Source of the DNA: a virus
IMG/VR virus record: IMGVR_UViG_3300042691_023285
Span: 1 to 25,439 of that record
DNA length: 25,439 nt
Direction: 5' to 3' (one strand)
The notes beneath the pieces are model-generated. The model had not been told where the DNA came from. It saw only the letters and a list, made by a program, of their open reading frames with translations, and did not search any database. Both the position numbers and the translations under genes were made by a program. Shown here piece after piece: positions 6,893 through 12,937 of the stretch (positions are counted from its first letter, which is position 1; every line of letters starts with the position of its first letter).

Positions 6893-7752
6893 AAACGATG
6901 AACAGCATCAGCGGTGGCCGAACATCCGCATACATGGCAGCGCATTTGCCTGCCGACATCAATGTTTTTGCAGCCGTCTGCATGGACAACCCATTAGCTA
7001 AAATCAAGGATGCCGGGCTGCTTTCAGCTTGCCGCAAAAAGTTGGAACGTTACGATGATCGGTTCGGTGAGTTTATCGGATCTGCCGAAGACTCAAAGAC
7101 CTTTCGTGTCGTGCTTGACCTTGAGCAGATGATTGGCAAGGAAATTATTTGGGTAAGAGGCGAGTCATTTGAGGCAATGGTAAACCGAAAAAAAAGCCTG
7201 CCAAATCAGGAATGGAGGTTTTGCACAACATTTCTAAAAATCAGCCCGATTGCCGAATTTATTTTTGAAACAATCGGTGAAAAGGTCATTAACCGCCAAG
7301 GCATTAGGATAGACGAAGCCCAGCGCATCAAGGCAGAAGGACACCGGACTCAAGCTATCGACATCCAAATCGGCAATTATGCCAACGGTAATCGCAAATG
7401 GCTGAATTTTGAGTTTGCAGAAGCAGCCTATCCGCTTGTATTTGATGACGAAGGCAAGCTTGACCCGATAAAGAAAGCTGAAATCTACCAATGGGCGAAC
7501 GGCTCAGGGCTTGATTTCCCCAAAAGTTCAAACTGCCAGTTCTGCTTTCACAAATCAGTAGCAGAACTTATCGGAAACAATGCCGAAAACCCCAAAATAT
7601 TTCAAGCAGCCCGTGAAATGGAAGAATTAAGGCCAAAGGGGTCGATGAAGAAAGACTATCCAATCTCAAAAATCCAACGGCTGCAAGTGCCACCGATTCA
7701 ACTTTCATTTTTTGGCGGTGATTCTTGCGAATCCGGATTTTGTCACGACTAA
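6889..7752 (+). CDS. PP-loop protein of the PAPS reductase family
   Basis: 287 residues from the ATG at 6889, which overlaps the upstream stop as ATGA; the frame is open further upstream, but that part shadows the previous gene. The PP-loop SISGGRTSA lies at residues 6-14 and binds the phosphates of an adenine nucleotide. Further family-like features are WRFCTTFLK (C112), GIRIDEAQR (138-146), NCQFCFHKS with C216 and C219, and a Cys pair at 280 and 285. Phage members of this family are usually annotated as phosphoadenosine phosphosulfate reductase, though their true substrate is mostly unknown. The gene is AT-richer than its flanks. Proximity to a Mom-like gene suggests a part in nucleic acid modification, which is inference. 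Confidence 0.7.
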   Translation: MKTMNSISGGRTSAYMAAHLPADINVFAAVCMDNPLAKIKDAGLLSACRKKLERYDDRFGEFIGSAEDSKTFRVVLDLEQMIGKEIIWVRGESFEAMVNRKKSLPNQEWRFCTTFLKISPIAEFIFETIGEKVINRQGIRIDEAQRIKAEGHRTQAIDIQIGNYANGNRKWLNFEFAEAAYPLVFDDEGKLDPIKKAEIYQWANGSGLDFPKSSNCQFCFHKSVAELIGNNAENPKIFQAAREMEELRPKGSMKKDYPISKIQRLQVPPIQLSFFGGDSCESGFCHD

Positions 7753-7789
7753 ATTTTTTCCTATTTTCAACCACTCAAAAAACACGACA

Positions 7790-8209
7790 ATGAGCGAAAA
7801 GGTATCAATGGCTTGGCATGAAAGTAAACTTCAAGCCTACAAAACGAAGATTCAGAGGCTAGAAAAGCGCATCGCTAACATGGCAGACCAGTACGTCAGT
7901 CAGGAACGGCTGACGGATCAATTCCGCGAAAGGTGCAACACGTACCAGGAAGAAACACGCCTCAGAATCGAGGAAGCCGAACACTACCGCAGGGAATTGC
8001 AGCGCATAACGGACATGATGCAGGCCAAAGAGCCAACCGTAGGCAGAATCTACGCCAAGTACATCACCGCGCCTAGCCGGATTGATGCCTGCGAGCGAAA
8101 GTGGATTCCAGAAGTCGGCAGCAAGGCATACGAGGACATGGAAATTGTCCCCAAAGGAGGCATCGCCAAGCCCTACTGCGAAATCGTGGAGGCTCTGAGG
8201 GTCAAATGA
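7790..8209 (+). CDS. Coiled-coil hypothetical protein upstream of mom-like gene
   Basis: 139 residues from the ATG at 7790 (MSEKVSMAWHESKL). A longer in-frame start at 7712 would overlap the PP-loop gene out of frame and is unlikely. The start has the A-rich context ACACGACAATG seen before other genes here. Residues ~12-85 form a long charged helix with heptad character (QRLEKRIANMAD, RRELQRITDMM), followed by a compact C-terminal part with GRIYAKYI and ACERKW. Unlike the genes on both sides, its G+C is ordinary. The stop overlaps the Mom-like start as ATGA. It is not a zinc finger, so it is not an obvious equivalent of the Mu translational activator Com. Confidence 0.62.
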   Translation: MSEKVSMAWHESKLQAYKTKIQRLEKRIANMADQYVSQERLTDQFRERCNTYQEETRLRIEEAEHYRRELQRITDMMQAKEPTVGRIYAKYITAPSRIDACERKWIPEVGSKAYEDMEIVPKGGIAKPYCEIVEALRVK

Positions 8210-8880
8210 AAAATTACTCAGTAAAGCGAATCGAAACTTGGGAAACCAAGGAATGGCTACTTAAAAAGCACTATGCAAGGCGAATACCGCCAATTGAACA
8301 TGCTTTTGGAGTGTTTGACGAAAACCTAATTTGCCAAGGTGTTTGCACTTTTGGAACGCCAGTAAGCCATACGCTTAGATCGGCATTTGGGGATGAATTC
8401 AAATTGTTTGAACTTAATCGGCTTGTGCTTAATGAAGGGCATGAAAAAAATCTGACTAGTTTTTTTGTAGGTCAATGCCTAAAAATGATTCCATCACCTT
8501 GCATTATTGCTAGCTATGCTGATACCTCAAAAGGACATCATGGGTTTATTTACCAAGCTACAAATTGGGTTTATACAGGCTTATCAGCACCTTTCAAGGA
8601 CTATTATATTCGTGGGATGGAGCATTTGCATAATGGAACAATCATGGATATGTCAAGAGGTCAAGAAAATAGAATTCAATGGCTGCGTGATAAGTTTGGA
8701 GATGATTTGATTATGATTGACAGACCACGAAAGCACAGGTATTTTTATTTTGTCGGTGACAAACGGCAAAAAAAACAAATGGCAAAGCTACTTCCTTATT
8801 CGGTTGAGCCTTACCCAAAAGGGGAAAATTCACGGTATGATGCGTCCTATCAGGTTGCAACACAAGGCAGACTATTCTAA
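8206..8880 (+). CDS. mom: Mom-like DNA adenine modification enzyme (GNAT fold)
   Basis: 224 residues from the ATG at 8206. It matches the pattern of the phage Mu Mom family: FELNRLVLNEG, then NLTSFFVGQCLKMI, then IIASYADTSKGHHGFIYQATN with NWVYTG shortly after. Mom converts adenine in DNA to N6-methylcarbamoyl-adenine and protects phage DNA from many restriction enzymes. The C-terminal part carries basic stretches (RPRKHRYFYFVGDKRQKKQ) suited to DNA contact. The gene is strikingly AT-rich compared with TerS downstream, as expected for a recently acquired gene. It is coupled to the coiled-coil gene by ATGA and its stop overlaps the next start as TAATG. Known Mom genes are tightly controlled, and the coupling may serve this. 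Confidence 0.8.
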   Translation: MKNYSVKRIETWETKEWLLKKHYARRIPPIEHAFGVFDENLICQGVCTFGTPVSHTLRSAFGDEFKLFELNRLVLNEGHEKNLTSFFVGQCLKMIPSPCIIASYADTSKGHHGFIYQATNWVYTGLSAPFKDYYIRGMEHLHNGTIMDMSRGQENRIQWLRDKFGDDLIMIDRPRKHRYFYFVGDKRQKKQMAKLLPYSVEPYPKGENSRYDASYQVATQGRLF

Positions 8881-9035
8881 TGAGCATCGAAATCACAATC
8901 AAGGCGGTTAAGGCTGAGATTGACGCGGAAACAAAGCTGCTGAAAAAGACATGGCCTACCGCGAAGTTGAAAGTCGAAACAATCGAGGTGAGCAAACGCG
9001 GTATCGTCTATCTTCGTATATTCGAAACGACATGA
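8880..9035 (+). CDS. Small basic hypothetical protein (51 residues)
   Basis: The ATG overlaps the stop of the Mom-like gene as TAATG and the frame reads 51 residues to a TGA at 9033-9035. The N-terminus is SIEITIKAVKAEID; the protein is rich in Lys, Glu, Ile and Val and probably forms a helix followed by strands (KLKVETIEV, GIVYLRIFET). Its stop overlaps the next ATG as ATGA. The two overlaps with neighbours support a real gene despite its size. A longer ORF in another frame starting at 8951 is less likely to be used over its first 27 codons. Function unknown. Confidence 0.55.
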   Translation: MSIEITIKAVKAEIDAETKLLKKTWPTAKLKVETIEVSKRGIVYLRIFETT

Positions 9036-9133
9036 AGCCACCTGCATACAGCGAACTGGACTATGCCGTGACCCTTGCCGCGTTGATCGGCAGCGTGATC
9101 TACCTTCCGAAGCGACACCCGATTTGGAATTGA
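9032..9133 (+). CDS. Tiny putative membrane protein (33 residues)
   Basis: The ATG overlaps the preceding stop as ATGA. The peptide has a polar N-terminus (KPPAYSELD), one hydrophobic segment (YAVTLAALIGSVIYLP) and a basic end (KRHPIWN), consistent with a single membrane helix. The same frame is open from an ATG at 8951, but that start would overlap the whole 51-residue gene. It is the last gene before the TerS promoter, whose -33 element lies inside its final codons. Function unknown. Confidence 0.45.
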   Translation: MKPPAYSELDYAVTLAALIGSVIYLPKRHPIWN

Positions 9134-9152
9134 GTGCAAATGCGTAAATTTG
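9123..9152 (+). promoter_or_regulatory. Promoter of the packaging genes
   Basis: TTTG at 9123-9126 and TAAATTTG at 9145-9152 with 18 bases between them match the Bacteroidota consensus. Transcription would start about 15 bases before the TerS ATG at 9169. Confidence 0.65.
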
Positions 9153-9168
9153 GGCAAACCTCAAAGCT

Positions 9169-9564
9169 ATGGAAATCGACAAAATTCAACGTCTTAAAAG
9201 ATTCGAGCCGAAGAAAGCGGCAATGTTGCAAGCACTAGAAACAAATCTAGGCAATGTCACCGTTTCCGCACCGTTGGCAGGCATCGAGCGCACTACGCAC
9301 TACGTATGGATGAAGGAAGACCCCGACTACGCGGAAGCGGTTAATGAGTTGAAAAACGTGGCGGTGGACTTCTACGAAAAAGCCCTGCACGAACGCATCA
9401 AGGCAGGAAGCGATGCAGCCGTCATCTTCGCCCTGAAAACCCAAGGCCGCAGCCGTGGGTGGCAGGAAAGGCAGGAACTTAAGGTCGAGCATAACTATTC
9501 GGAACTCAGCGATGAGGAAATCGCAGCCGAAATTGCCAAGCGCACGCAGCCGGGGGAAGAGTGA
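9169..9564 (+). CDS. Terminase small subunit
   Basis: 131 residues. The helix-turn-helix-like part GNVTVSAPLAGIERTTHYVWM followed by EDPDYAEAVNE (about residues 28-61) has the W-x-x-x-D-P-x-[FY] signature of phage TerS DNA-binding domains. A helical middle with AAVIFALKTQGRSRGW (84-99) and an acidic C-terminus follow; the latter may contact TerL. TerS recognises the packaging site and loads the large subunit. The gene is preceded by its own promoter and its stop overlaps the GTG start of TerL (GTGA), the usual TerS-TerL coupling. Confidence 0.75.
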   Translation: MEIDKIQRLKRFEPKKAAMLQALETNLGNVTVSAPLAGIERTTHYVWMKEDPDYAEAVNELKNVAVDFYEKALHERIKAGSDAAVIFALKTQGRSRGWQERQELKVEHNYSELSDEEIAAEIAKRTQPGEE

Positions 9565-11597
9565 ACCGCACCGAAATGATTCAGTTGCTCGCTTTGCTTG
9601 ACGAGCAGGAGCGAAGAAAACCGTGTTGGTTGCCCATGCGGTCAGACCCCAACCGTCCCGACATCGTGCTTCCTCAGGGCATGGCGTTTGACACAAAGGC
9701 ATCAATTGTAGGATTTGGCGGTTCTGCAGGAGGTGGGAAAGGTCTTGCGCTTGACACGCCAATACCTACGCCTGCAGGATGGACTACAATGGGCAATCTT
9801 CAGGTAGGTGACTTTGTATTCGATGAGCAAGGCAAACCCTGCAAGGTCGTTTATACCTCAGAAATCAATAACCGCCCATGCTACCGCCTTACTTTCGATG
9901 ACGGCTCTACCATCGTGGCGGATAACGTGCATCGGTGGCATACATTCAGTGATGAAGAGCCAACCTTCAAAGTCCGCGAAACGTCCGAATTGATAGGCGG
10001 TAAGTGGAAAATAACCCGACCCCTGCAAATGGATGTTGTGCGGATCAATTCCATCAAGCCAGTTAAAAGCGTTCCGACTAGGTGCATTCAGGTCGATTCA
10101 GAAAGTCACCTATTCCTTGCCGGAAATGGCTTGATACCAACGCACAACACGCAGGTCATCATCGGCAAGATGCTGCTTCAAGCTGACAACGGCATCATTT
10201 ACAGGAAGCACTACGCGGATTTTGAAGGCATCGAGCGTGCATTCACCTCAATCATCGGCAGCAAGTATATCAAGCGAGGCACGACTTATATGGTAGAGCC
10301 TCCTACGGGTGACAGGAAGATAACGGCAAAGCGGATTCTTTTCGGGTCGCTTGACAATGAGGCAAAGGACAGGGAAAAGTACCAAGGCCGCGACTACGCC
10401 TTCATTGCCTTTGATGAGGTCACGCAGATGAGCCGCGAAACCGTTGAATACCTGATGCAATGGAATCGCTCGGCTGACAAGTCGCAGCAATGCCAAGTAC
10501 TGATGACGTTCAACCCACCGACACGCCCCGAAGGGCTTTGGGTCAAGGATTATTTCGCCCCGTGGCTCAACAAGTCGCATCATTTGTACGGAAAGGTAGA
10601 AAGCGGTCAGGTCTTGCACAGGGTCGCAATACCAACAGCAGACGGGCAAAGTTCTACCTTTCATTATTTCGATGAGGCGCAAATCGTGACCCACAACCCC
10701 GTGACGGGCGCGGAACTCAAACGCTCACTACCGACCCGATCAATCACCTTCATCCGGTCACGCCTTAGCGACAACCTTTACTTGCGCGACACCGACTACG
10801 AGGCCGCCTTGCTAGGTTCATCCGACCCGAACATGGCTAGGGTCATGCTTGACGGTGACTTCGATGTTGATTTCAAGGACGGCATTCTCAGCGTGTTCAA
10901 GCCGCAGCATTGGCAGGTATCAATCGAGCGTTTCAAGCGGTTGGAGCAGTTGCCTACGGGCGTGCCTGATGTCGTTTCCATTGACGCAGCCAAGGGCGGT
11001 GACGATGATATGGTCGTGCAGCTAGGATATCGTGTGGTTGAGCAAGGGCAGCCGACCAAGTACATCTATCCGCAGGCTCTCAAGGTCAGGGGTGGTCTTG
11101 TCAGCACCCACGAACTGCAATGGCAATGGATCATAGCCAACGTGCCGCACCTCCTGGATGCGCGGTTGTTCGTTATCGACATTGTGGGCGGTGCAGGGGA
11201 AACGCTAGCAGCGTACATCGAAAACGAGGTGCAAGCACGCCACGGCAGGAAGAAACACGTTATCCGGTTCAAAGGTGGGGCTAATTCTAACTGGCGATCA
11301 ATTCACGATTGGGACACGGGAAAATCAAGCGTAGGCGCAATGTCCTACGCCAACGACATCACCGCAGCATGGCACACGGCATCGGCAGCACAGCAGCACA
11401 CCGAAACGTGCATCTTCCCCGATGATGAATTGCAGCGGCAATGCCTGAGCCGGAACTTTCAAAACACGGACGCGAATTACAAACTTGAGCCGAAGGAGCG
11501 GTTCTCCCAACGCCTAGGACGCAGCCCCGACAACGCAGACGCATACTGCATGGCCGCAATCGGATTGCATCGCTACCTCAACACCTTCGGGCGGTAA
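9561..11597 (+). CDS. terL: Terminase large subunit interrupted by a mini-intein
   Basis: 678 residues from a GTG start. The packaging ATPase/nuclease cuts concatemers and pumps DNA through the portal. Walker A reads GGSAGGGK at 53-60, is broken by the intein at 61-196, and continues with T197-QVIIGK; splicing would restore GGSAGGGKT and give 542 residues, normal for TerL. Walker B is FIAFDEV with D284-E285. The nuclease part shows SIDAAKGGDDD (D475), FVIDIVGG (D540) and a late acidic residue in DNADAYCMA (D660). Because the intein splits the ATP-binding loop between Lys and Thr, the precursor should be inactive for packaging. The next genes are unrelated small ones instead of the portal. Confidence 0.88.
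   Translation: MNRTEMIQLLALLDEQERRKPCWLPMRSDPNRPDIVLPQGMAFDTKASIVGFGGSAGGGKGLALDTPIPTPAGWTTMGNLQVGDFVFDEQGKPCKVVYTSEINNRPCYRLTFDDGSTIVADNVHRWHTFSDEEPTFKVRETSELIGGKWKITRPLQMDVVRINSIKPVKSVPTRCIQVDSESHLFLAGNGLIPTHNTQVIIGKMLLQADNGIIYRKHYADFEGIERAFTSIIGSKYIKRGTTYMVEPPTGDRKITAKRILFGSLDNEAKDREKYQGRDYAFIAFDEVTQMSRETVEYLMQWNRSADKSQQCQVLMTFNPPTRPEGLWVKDYFAPWLNKSHHLYGKVESGQVLHRVAIPTADGQSSTFHYFDEAQIVTHNPVTGAELKRSLPTRSITFIRSRLSDNLYLRDTDYEAALLGSSDPNMARVMLDGDFDVDFKDGILSVFKPQHWQVSIERFKRLEQLPTGVPDVVSIDAAKGGDDDMVVQLGYRVVEQGQPTKYIYPQALKVRGGLVSTHELQWQWIIANVPHLLDARLFVIDIVGGAGETLAAYIENEVQARHGRKKHVIRFKGGANSNWRSIHDWDTGKSSVGAMSYANDITAAWHTASAAQQHTETCIFPDDELQRQCLSRNFQNTDANYKLEPKERFSQRLGRSPDNADAYCMAAIGLHRYLNTFGR
9741..10148 (+). 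other. Class 3 mini-intein in terL Walker A
   Basis: 136 residues (G61-N196 of the ORF). Block A is LALDTPIPTPAGW with Gly, not Cys or Ser, at position 1. Block B ends DNVHRWHT, giving H64 and W66 of the intein (block B positions 10 and 12). Block F is TRCIQVDSESHLFLAG with C115. Block G is LIPTHN followed by Thr, giving T134, H135 and N136. The Trp-Cys-Thr set is the signature of class 3 inteins, which use the block F Cys as first nucleophile. Only about 40 residues separate blocks B and F, so there is no homing endonuclease. Confidence 0.88.
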
Positions 11598-11625
11598 AAT
11601 TATTTTTCGATTTATTTTTTTTGCT

Positions 11626-11659
11626 GCGTGTTGCTTTTCCGAAATAGGTCGTATATTTG
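11626..11659 (+). promoter_or_regulatory. Promoter of first small-gene cassette
   Basis: GTTG (11630-11633) and TATATTTG (11652-11659) with 18 bases between fit the Bacteroidota consensus. GCGTGTTGCTTTT (11626-11638) and AGGTCGTAT (11646-11654) recur almost unchanged at 14390-14419. The expected leader is about 20 bases. Confidence 0.7.
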
Positions 11660-11681
11660 CCTCAGTTAAACGACTACGACA

Positions 11682-11852
11682 ATGGAAAAACTACTCAACA
11701 AATGGCAAGCGGAGGCGGATACCTTGTATGCCGAAATTCAGGACATCAGCATCCCTACCGCAATCGTGAGGCGCAAACTCGCCAAGCTGACGCAGCTAAA
11801 CGAGTGCATTGCCGATTTGCTGCAAGCTATCTGCAAGGAGGCGAAGCCATGA
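11682..11852 (+). CDS. Small helical hypothetical protein (56 residues)
   Basis: ATG at 11682 follows the promoter and the context CTACGACA. The peptide MEKLLNKWQAEADTLYAEIQ and onwards is almost entirely helix-prone and ends CKEAKP. The stop overlaps the next ATG as ATGA. It begins MEK-L like the first gene of the second cassette (14446), but otherwise the two differ. Function unknown. The strong promoter and coupling support it as a real gene. Confidence 0.6.
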   Translation: MEKLLNKWQAEADTLYAEIQDISIPTAIVRRKLAKLTQLNECIADLLQAICKEAKP

Positions 11853-12043
11853 CACGGGAAGAACTGATAGCGGACATCCTCAAGGGGCTGACGGACATAG
11901 AATACAAGTTGGCTGATTTGATGTCTGTGCCAACAAAGACGGAGGGTTGTGAAGACCTTGCATTGTTGGTTGCTGATCTTTATGGCGACTTGACAATTGC
12001 AATTTACAGAGCCACCCAAAAGATGAAGGAGGTGCAGCCATGA
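11849..12043 (+). CDS. Small acidic helical hypothetical protein (64 residues)
   Basis: Start at 11849 is fixed by a canonical AAGGAGG eight bases upstream and by the ATGA overlap; the frame is open further back but that part shadows the previous gene. The sequence (TREELIADILKGLTDIEYKL and onwards) is helical and acidic with a C-terminal amphipathic helix (YRATQKMKEVQP). It overlaps the next start as ATGA. Function unknown. Confidence 0.58.
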   Translation: MTREELIADILKGLTDIEYKLADLMSVPTKTEGCEDLALLVADLYGDLTIAIYRATQKMKEVQP

Positions 12044-12240
12044 CCTTGCCATGCTCAACAGACTACGACCGCCCACACTACTCCCACGAAACATGCGCTG
12101 AGTGCGGCAATGACGCAGAGGGCGGATGGGTCGGCAACAATTGGATCTGCAATTGGTGCTATGACATCCACGACTACACCGAGCCGATGCGCGACGAGTG
12201 CGAAGAAGATGAAGAACAGGAGGTGCAAGATGAGAATTAA
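12040..12240 (+). CDS. Small zinc-ribbon-like protein with acidic tail
   Basis: 66 residues. Two CxxC pairs, CAEC (residues 19-22) and CNWC (37-40), are spaced as in a zinc ribbon or rubredoxin-like knuckle, and the last 15 residues are nearly all Asp, Glu and Gln. AAGGAGGT lies six bases before the ATG. Such small zinc proteins in phages can bind nucleic acid or host proteins; the acidic tail rather suggests a protein partner or DNA mimicry. It recalls the size and Cys pattern of Mu Com, the activator of mom translation, but it lies 3 kb from the Mom-like gene and this link is only a thought. It sits in the first moron-like cassette. Confidence 0.62.
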   Translation: MTLPCSTDYDRPHYSHETCAECGNDAEGGWVGNNWICNWCYDIHDYTEPMRDECEEDEEQEVQDEN

Positions 12241-12418
12241 CCTAATCCCAATCCTGCTATCCTTTGGCTGCATCTACTTGTTCGGCTGCATGGTCGAACT
12301 GGAGTTGAATGCTGCGTATTGGTCGATGCCCGTTAAGGTGGTCATTGGTAGCGTTGCTGCCGGGTGCGCTGCCTTCTGGGTGTTGGTCTTGGTTAAATTC
12401 AGAAATTGGTTCGACTGA
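12230..12418 (+). CDS. Small membrane protein with two helices
   Basis: 62 residues from the ATG at 12230, with AGGAGGT just upstream; it overlaps the previous gene by 11 bases. Hydrophobic segments lie at about residues 4-21 (INLIPILLSFGCIYLFGC) and 34-56 (VKVVIGSVAAGCAAFWVLVLV), and the C-terminus is KFRNWFD. It should be an inner membrane protein, perhaps acting in superinfection exclusion or as a lysis accessory; membrane proteins are frequent products of morons. Nothing specific is recognised. A longer frame back to 12110 only shadows the zinc-ribbon gene. Confidence 0.6.
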   Translation: MRINLIPILLSFGCIYLFGCMVELELNAAYWSMPVKVVIGSVAAGCAAFWVLVLVKFRNWFD

Positions 12419-12419
12419 T

Positions 12420-12716
12420 ATGGACAAGTTGCAGCAGATCAAAATAGCTACATTGAAAGGGCAATGGCTACGCATCCAAACGCAGACTAAGGCGGTAATC
12501 GTGCGCCCTTTGCAGGTGGGAAGCTTGGGCGCGAACCGATACGCCTTTGATGGGATTGTCGCATACCGTGACGGGCAAAAAGTCGAGCGGTTTTATTTGG
12601 ACGAATTGCTACATTTGCAACTCCATGAGTTCAAAGTCGGCTCAAACCATACCGACCTCCTGAACCGCATGGCTGCATCCTTCGTGGATGAGCCCGTGCG
12701 GTGGAAACCAACATAA
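12420..12716 (+). CDS. Hypothetical protein, last gene of first cassette
   Basis: 98 residues from the ATG at 12420, immediately after the TGA of the previous gene. It looks like a small beta-rich fold (QWLRIQTQTKAVIVRPLQVG, RYAFDGIVAYRDGQKVERFY) with a helical C-terminus. No family recognised. A perfect terminator follows 35 bases after its stop, closing the cassette. Confidence 0.6.
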   Translation: MDKLQQIKIATLKGQWLRIQTQTKAVIVRPLQVGSLGANRYAFDGIVAYRDGQKVERFYLDELLHLQLHEFKVGSNHTDLLNRMAASFVDEPVRWKPT

Positions 12717-12750
12717 GGCATTGTCGTTATTTTTCCATACTTGATTGAAG

Positions 12751-12787
12751 ACAGCCCCTCACCGCACGGTTTGGGGCTGTTTTTTTG
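12751..12787 (+). terminator. Intrinsic terminator closing first cassette
   Basis: ACAGCCCC (12751-12758) pairs perfectly with GGGGCTGT (12773-12780), followed by six further T. It separates the small-gene cassette from the portal unit. Confidence 0.85.
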
Positions 12788-12801
12788 CGGTGAAAAATCC
12801 G

Positions 12802-12809
12802 TTAATTTG
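12802..12809 (+). promoter_or_regulatory. Start-proximal -7-like box before portal unit
   Basis: GTTAATTTGC lies five bases before the ATG at 12815 and directly follows a terminator, so transcription must restart here. A -33 element at normal spacing is not convincing. Confidence 0.35.
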
Positions 12810-12814
12810 CAAGC

Positions 12815-12937
12815 ATGGCAAAAAGATTAACCCAATGGCTTGAAAGTGCGTGGTCTACCGCGTGGTCATTCCCTGCATACCTCGCAGGAATGGCAGTCAA
12901 GGCATTGAAAGACGGATGGAAGGCAGGAAATCTATGA
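12815..12937 (+). CDS. 40-residue protein coupled to portal
   Basis: The frame MAKRLTQWLESAWSTAWSFP and onwards reads 40 residues and its TGA overlaps the portal ATG as ATGA (12934-12937). It contains four Trp, a central helix (AYLAGMAVKALKDGWKAG) with amphipathic character and net positive charge. It is the first gene after the terminator, so it heads the portal transcript. It could be a translational regulator of portal synthesis or a small membrane-associated peptide; no family recognised. The portal frame is open upstream to 12850, but reading from there would overlap this gene out of frame. Confidence 0.55.
   Translation: MAKRLTQWLESAWSTAWSFPAYLAGMAVKALKDGWKAGNL

Noticed and set aside
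7790-8209. Equivalent of the Mu Com activator just before the Mom-like gene
   Set aside because: The protein is a long coiled coil without the Cys pairs of a zinc finger and is more than twice the size of Com.
8951-9031. Longer version (60 codons) of the tiny membrane protein
   Set aside because: It would overlap the 51-residue gene almost entirely; the overlap ATGA at 9032-9035 is a better explanation.
9741-10148. Reading the insertion in TerL as a class 1 intein with a sequencing error at Cys1 (TGT to GGT)
   Set aside because: The presence of the complete Trp-Cys-Thr set of class 3 makes a Cys1-independent mechanism the better reading, although a single-base check of the raw reads is sensible.
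12850-12933. Longer N-terminus of the portal gene
   Set aside because: The first 28 codons overlap the 40-residue gene out of frame, and the ATGA overlap with AGGA upstream marks 12934 as the start.
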